Assembly (NCBI GenBank): GCA_028565635.1
Contig: JAOXYB010041572.1
Location: 1,184-12,934, forward strand
Direction: 5' to 3'
Length of the DNA stretch: 11,751 bases
DNA from: Phoronis ovalis
Lineage: Eukaryota > Phoronida > Phoronidae
Within the stretch, counting starts at the first letter, position 1; the number at the start of each line of letters is the position of its first letter. The translations under genes and the position numbers were made by a program. Shown one piece after another: positions 9,001-11,751 of this stretch. Below the pieces are notes generated by a model. It saw only the letters and a list, made by a program, of their open reading frames with translations, was not told where the DNA came from and did no database searches.

Positions 9001-10719
9001 CATGATTTTAGTTACTGTTCCAATAGGAAAGCCTGCCGCAGCGCTATAAATCATTATCCAAGCGATTTGCTGCTTACGTCTTTCCTCATTTGAGTTTACA
9101 GTGTAATCATGAGCCAACCACAGACCGAATACAAAGTAGGCTACATCGTACGTTACGTAGAACAGCACCACACCAATCGTCATCCAAGGGTATCCCACCC
9201 TTACAGTTGAGATTAATAACCAGATTATGCCCACGTAACGCAATAAATCCATGAACATTGGTTTCTCTCTGTTAAATAGCATTTTAAAAGTAAAGCTCCT
9301 GCAGATATGTCCTTGCACCGAGTCAACAATATGAAATTCAACACCACGAGTGTCTCCCTCTTCTAAACATGTGGATTTATCTTCGCTTTCATTTGATTCG
9401 ACCAGGTAAGTTTCACTGTCCTCTAGTTCTGTTTCATTTCCTGTCACACAACTTTTTTTACAGGACTTTAGGAATGTAAAGGTTTGCTGAAGTTTCAAGT
9501 AGACATTTTTCGAAATCTGTGTGACTTGTGTTCGTATGTGACCCAAGGTAGATTTAAACCTTAAAGAAAACCAATGGTGGGTGTACTAAAATATGTAATG
9601 GTGGGTTATATTAAAATATGTAATGGTGGGTTATACTAAAATATGTAATGGTGGGTTATGCTAAAATATGTAATGGTGGGTTATACTAAAATATGTAATG
9701 GTGGGTTATACTAAAATATGTACTGGAAAAGCAAACTGTTTTTGCAAATTTTTTTATGAATATTATTTTTTCATGATGTTTCAGTAATGCAATATTATTT
9801 TTAATTTAATTCCCAATACAAATAATAATAAAACTTTAGTTTTAATGTATTTCTAAGCAATTGACCGCTTACCTTTCCCTATGTTCTGTATTGTAGCCAA
9901 GGATAAACCAGATAAGAAAATGGACAGTTAGGAACACTGCTATTACCGCTCCTATAACTATAAGTAAAAACTTAATGACAATTATTTTCCACACAATCTT
10001 AAATAATTCATTTCCTGGCCCATTCTTTTCTAGGATTTCAAATATAATCTTGATATAAGTTTTTTTGTTTATGCAGATGTGTCGACAGACAAAATATGCA
10101 GCTAGCTCTGGATTCATCTAGGTTTATATTTTCAGGGCATTTATTTATTTCTGTTAATTGAGGCATTTTTGCATACTTAATTAACGGAATGCGCACACTT
10201 CTGACTTATCGGTCACGTACCGAGGTGGGTACATTGTTGACTTGATGCCAACAGGTCATTTGGAGGTCAAATTCAAAAAACTGCCTTAGCATACAAACAT
10301 ATTAGTTGCATATTAAAAATAATTTAATTGTGATAATATTTTGGGCTGTTAAATGCTAAACATAAAATTTCATTGTTGACATGTTTCCCAATGCGTTTCA
10401 TCATAGAACTGTATAGTTTTAACTGTTGACATTGGAAGGATGTGAAGTTTCAAAACTTGAGGCTTAAGTTATTTGCAGGCCAAATCATGAACACATCAAA
10501 TTCATAAAAGTTCATGTCAAGATAAAAAAGAAATCAAAACGTATGTCTGCCGAAAGTCACAGCAGTAATTATAACTTTTCAAAAAATCATCTAGTTTTGT
10601 ATCTGAAAATAATTACAGGTAAAAATTAAAATACCTTACCTCCCCAGTAAAAATCAGCATACGCCATCGTTTCAATAGCCAAGTTATTTAGTGAAGGAAG
10701 TTTTTTTTCTAAAATTCTC
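5761..10719 (-). CDS. multi-pass membrane protein with C-terminal PARP domain (six exons)
   Basis: Spliced CDS on the minus strand: 10719-10640, 10107-9873, 9559-8544, 8102-7703, 6865-6558, 6047-5761. Codon phases match at all five junctions and give 774 codons plus TAA. Residue 18 is an ATG with A at -3 and G at +4, so the likely protein is 757 residues. Candidate membrane helices lie near 66-97, 207-226, 230-254, 270-295, 307-339, 358-386, 416-439, 454-470 and 482-502. An acidic linker lies at about 145-178. The PARP catalytic domain spans about 556-774 with triad His637, Tyr667 and Glu754. PARP enzymes transfer ADP-ribose from NAD+ to proteins or nucleic acids. Seen: exons, phases, triad. 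Inferred: that all six belong to one transcript. The alternative is two adjacent genes, with the membrane gene ending in 7449-7569. Confidence 0.68.
5765..5770 (-). promoter_or_regulatory. possible polyadenylation signal overlapping the PARP stop region
   Basis: The minus strand reads AATAAA within the last codons of the PARP exon, just before TAA. ATTAAA variants also occur further downstream near 5722-5727 and 5642-5647. The downstream variants are more usual in position; which is used cannot be told from sequence. Confidence 0.25.
6048..6557 (-). other. intron between the two PARP exons
   Basis: A 510-bp intron begins GTAGGT and ends TTTTTTCAG on the minus strand. It interrupts the codon for Gly680 after its first base. 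Nothing else was recognised inside it. Confidence 0.85.
6558..6865 (-). CDS. PARP catalytic domain exon with NAD-binding His and Tyr
   Basis: Acceptor taatttgtag|A sets the start at 6865, and donor ACCG|GTAGGT sets the end at 6558. It encodes residues 578-679. The exon continues upstream of the internal GTG that a plain ORF call would use at 6768; the frame is open to the acceptor. Motifs: EYYLFHGTTSDN with His637 of the HG(T/S) signature, a short D-loop MNGFTLDCVGRG, then FGPALYFAEDSSKSNSY with Tyr667. The YFAE.SSKSN.Y string closely resembles tankyrases. One departure is Ala665, where PARPs usually have Gly two residues before the Tyr. The upstream part, YKQGRDQIYHKYQ, is the helix after the first strand of the fold. 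Confidence 0.93.
7449..7569 (-). other. possible alternative terminal exon with hydrophobic tail
   Basis: An acceptor tactttcccag|G on the minus strand opens a frame that accepts the two leftover bases of exon 7703-8102 and runs 39 codons to TGA at 7451-7449. It would read GNFKLTCLISGWTIILMSLL, then NFYYCLPIISEYYDYVTFY, with one membrane-like helix. Used instead of exon 6558-6865, it would make a membrane protein without the PARP domain. In favour: phase, a good acceptor and an open frame. Against: it would break the first PARP strand-helix unit begun in the preceding exon, and 39 open codons can occur by chance. Confidence 0.3.
7703..8102 (-). CDS. exon: last membrane helices plus start of the PARP fold
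   Basis: Acceptor tgtttcag|GA at 8103-8105 and donor TGGTACAG|GTGAGT at 7703 frame 400 bp (2 + 132 codons + 2), residues 445-576 plus split codons. Two hydrophobic segments lie near 454-470 and 482-502, followed by a basic/hydrophilic linker. The end reads HHPNLGTLKIKDIGLLDN, then SYHSWY. LKIKDIGLLDN fits the first strand of PARP catalytic domains (V..I..V.N). When spliced to exon 6558-6865 the result, SWYRYKQGRDQI, shows the W..Y...R..I spacing common in PARP proteins. A second copy of this exon end lies at 11271-11425 on the plus strand, with LKIKDIG unchanged, which supports constraint on it. Confidence 0.85.
8103..8543 (-). other. intron with a weak donor
   Basis: A 441-bp intron. On the minus strand it begins GTTGGT, a non-ideal donor, and ends TTTCAG. 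The donor AAAG|GTTGGT is the one whose phase completes Gly444 with the next exon. Readthrough would add about 20 codons to a stop at 8482. Confidence 0.65.
8544..9559 (-). CDS. large exon: multi-pass membrane domain, family not recognised
   Basis: A 1016-bp exon (1 + 338 codons + 1), residues 106-443. The acceptor ends cttaag before FKSTLGHIRTQ; the TTG-started frame at 9546 is just a later point in the same frame. Residues 106-143 are basic and Cys-containing, and about 145-178 is acidic (ETELEDSETYLVESNESED). Six hydrophobic segments follow: 207-226, 230-254, 270-295, 307-339 (33 residues, perhaps two helices or a re-entrant turn), 358-386 and 416-439. Polar loops include NSNEERRKQQ and KHQCKKDEWNEHKYRK. 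I do not recognise the family. The plus-strand ORF at 8558-9049 is a shadow of this exon. Confidence 0.88.
9573..9721. repeat. 25-bp tandem repeat, six copies, inside an intron
   Basis: Six near-identical units, the first one base shorter, contain aatggtgggttatactaaa and end atatgt. The array lies in the intron between 9873 and 9559 and stops 13 bp before the splice acceptor of the large membrane exon. On the minus strand each unit carries agtataac, which resembles a branch-point sequence, so copy number might influence splicing. That effect is speculation; the array itself is plain in the sequence. Confidence 0.97.
9873..10107 (-). CDS. exon: N-terminal region with first membrane helix
   Basis: Donor GGGAAAG|GTAAGC at 9873 is strong. 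The start is set by acceptor gaatccag|AG at 10107, because that phase joins exon 10640-10719 as WG-E-LAAYFVCRH. An ATG at 10117 in the same frame (MNPELAAYFVC) could instead be an alternative start; a TAG lies directly before it. The exon encodes residues 28-104: an amphipathic stretch LAAYFVCRHICINKKTYIKI, a glycine-containing turn, then a long hydrophobic run at 66-97 (VIKFLLIVIGAVIAVFLTV and on). It is 235 bp with leftover phase matching the next exon. Confidence 0.75.
10640..10719 (-). CDS. first coding exon with likely start ATG
   Basis: An 80-bp exon sits between acceptor ttttttttttcag|G and donor TGGGGAG|GTAAGG, both strong. Only one frame is open through it: RILEKKLPSLNNLAIET, then MAYADFYWG. 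The ATG at residue 18 has A at -3 and G at +4, a good animal start context. If translation starts there, the first 51 bases after the splice are 5' UTR and the coding region is complete in the window. If not, more coding exons lie beyond 10719; I saw none with confidence. Confidence 0.68.
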
Positions 10720-11217
10720 CTGAAAAAAAAAATTCAATTGTTTTGCAAAACTTTTTTTAAATGATACTTTTAAATGATATCAATTATGAAGTAACACGGT
10801 GCAATGATTTAATATTTGACGTGCTTCAGTATTTGAATTCCTAACTTTAGTTTTGACGTGTATTCCGGCATTAAGGAAAAACATGTTCATGATGTTTTGC
10901 ATTTAGTGGTTGAAAAATTTACACAATAAAAAAGTTAAAGCAAAGGCTCATAATATTGTTGATCTGTAGGACCTTGTGAGTCTTGCAATATATAATCATG
11001 CATTTCACAGTCAATATAGGTTTACAAATAATATAGCAGATATGCAGTGACCGATTTACCATCGGGCACAGAAGCGCCCTCTTTCCCAAAAAAAATTATA
11101 AAATTATTTTAAATATTCATTAGTAATTAGCAATTTACAAATTATAATACATGTGTATAAAATATTTTGTATAGAGACCATTCTTTTTAACACTTCTGAA
11201 TCATCGAAGTGTGTATA
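10720..11217. other. no gene seen
   Basis: AT-rich sequence upstream of the first recognised coding exon of the membrane-PARP gene. A promoter or 5' UTR exon may lie here, but no TATA or initiator element stands out. A modest open frame on the minus strand around 10930-11085 has no supporting features. Confidence 0.4.
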
Positions 11218-11271
11218 TACGTGTGTGCGTGTGTATGTGTGCGTGTGCATGTGTATATATATATATATATT
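11210..11271. repeat. TG/TATG microsatellite ending in (TA)n
   Basis: Mixed tg, tatg and cgtg units lead into an uninterrupted (TA) run at about 11252-11270. The homology of the following PARP exon copy begins right after the TA run, so the microsatellite marks the breakpoint of that duplicate. Confidence 0.95.
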
Positions 11272-11425
11272 TATCTTTTAAGGATTAACAAAAATGATCC
11301 TCTCTTTGCTGATTGCCAGTTGGGTCACTCAACATCATTCAAATCTGGGAATCCTGAAAATAAAAGACATTGGTCAGGTTGATAGCAGCACCAAAACTTC
11401 ATACTATTATTCTTGGTTCAGGTAA
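11271..11425 (+). pseudogene. inverted partial copy of the PARP-start exon
   Basis: On the plus strand this aligns with 7703-7880 of the main gene (minus strand). The reading runs RINKNDPLFAD, then a net 17-bp deletion shifts the frame, then ASWVTQHHSNLGILKIKDIG and SYYYSWF before a perfect donor CAG|GTAAGT at 11425/11426. The part after the deletion stays open, and an ATG at 11295 is in that frame. It is therefore either a pseudogene fragment or a terminal exon of a divergent paralogue that lost the upstream part. The LKIKDIG strand is unchanged from the main gene. Downstream, up to the window edge, I saw no matching second PARP exon. Confidence 0.72.
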
Positions 11426-11751
11426 GTGAATATTTAAAAAGTAAAAAAGTGTGCATTCTTTACTAAAAAAAATGAAATAAAACTTCCTTAACATTCCATG
11501 CCTAATAGCAGATATGCCTCGTGCTCACGGGTGTCCGACTCAAATCAATGGCTGGTATGCATGTTTGCGAACAAAAACGCGTAAAAAGGGTGATTTTTAA
11601 AAACAAAACACGATAACGCGCGTTACGTGTTACAATTTTCAATTAACTTATTACAATGCTTACGTAGCATTACTGAGCGGAGGTTTGTAGACACTGACAC
11701 TCAGGGTGTTGAATTAGAAGGGGGCAAATTTTAAAAATAAGAAAACGCAGT
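11426..11751. other. no gene seen
   Basis: Sequence after the donor of the inverted PARP exon copy. If that copy is expressed this would be its intron. A short palindromic word, gcttacgtagc, lies near 11658. No coding frame or RNA gene was recognised. Confidence 0.4.

Noticed and set aside
8558-9049. 163-codon plus-strand ORF
   Set aside because: It is antisense to the large membrane exon, whose phase, splice sites and helices are well supported. The plus-strand translation has no domain features.

Overview
The window looks like nuclear DNA of an animal, most likely a marine invertebrate (a mollusc or another lophotrochozoan; this is an inference from style, not a proven assignment). Support: AT-rich sequence, short coding exons bounded by GT/AG splice sites, (CA)n/(TG)n and (TA)n microsatellites, a tRNA-derived repeat, a long foldback element and other interspersed repeats. 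Nothing looks bacterial or viral.

Layout. 1-101: a 24-bp tandem repeat. 181-384: a doubtful small minus-strand ORF. About 860-1088: a tRNA-Glu-like SINE on the minus strand. About 1180-1600: a repeat built from a ~33-bp C4TAAACGGG motif that reads as an 11-residue PFRG peptide period on the minus strand. 1735-2263: a foldback/MITE-like element with ~200-bp arms. 3253-3490: a CA block followed by a TG block. 3644-3939: a minus-strand open exon, perhaps Ig-like. About 4095-4270 and 4561-4708: a decayed duplicate of the end of the PARP gene that follows.

The main gene runs on the minus strand from 10719 to 5761. Six exons (10640-10719, 9873-10107, 8544-9559, 7703-8102, 6558-6865, 5761-6047) join with matching codon phases into one frame of 774 codons plus stop, or 757 residues from an ATG in good context in the first exon. 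The N-terminal ~500 residues are a multi-pass membrane region (about nine candidate helices, family not recognised). The C-terminal ~220 residues are a PARP ADP-ribosyltransferase catalytic domain with a visible H-Y-E triad. A membrane region joined to a PARP domain in this order is the most interesting thing here. The join is supported by splice phase and by reconstitution of a PARP helix motif across the junction, but not by transcript data.

Pieces of this gene are duplicated locally: the last exon at 4561-4708 (same strand, stops present), and the exon that begins the PARP fold at 11271-11425 (opposite strand, 17-bp deletion). This suggests a local PARP gene family in flux. An alternative short 3' exon (7449-7569) could replace the PARP domain in some transcripts. 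Residue numbers below count from the first whole codon of exon 10640-10719; the likely start Met is residue 18.
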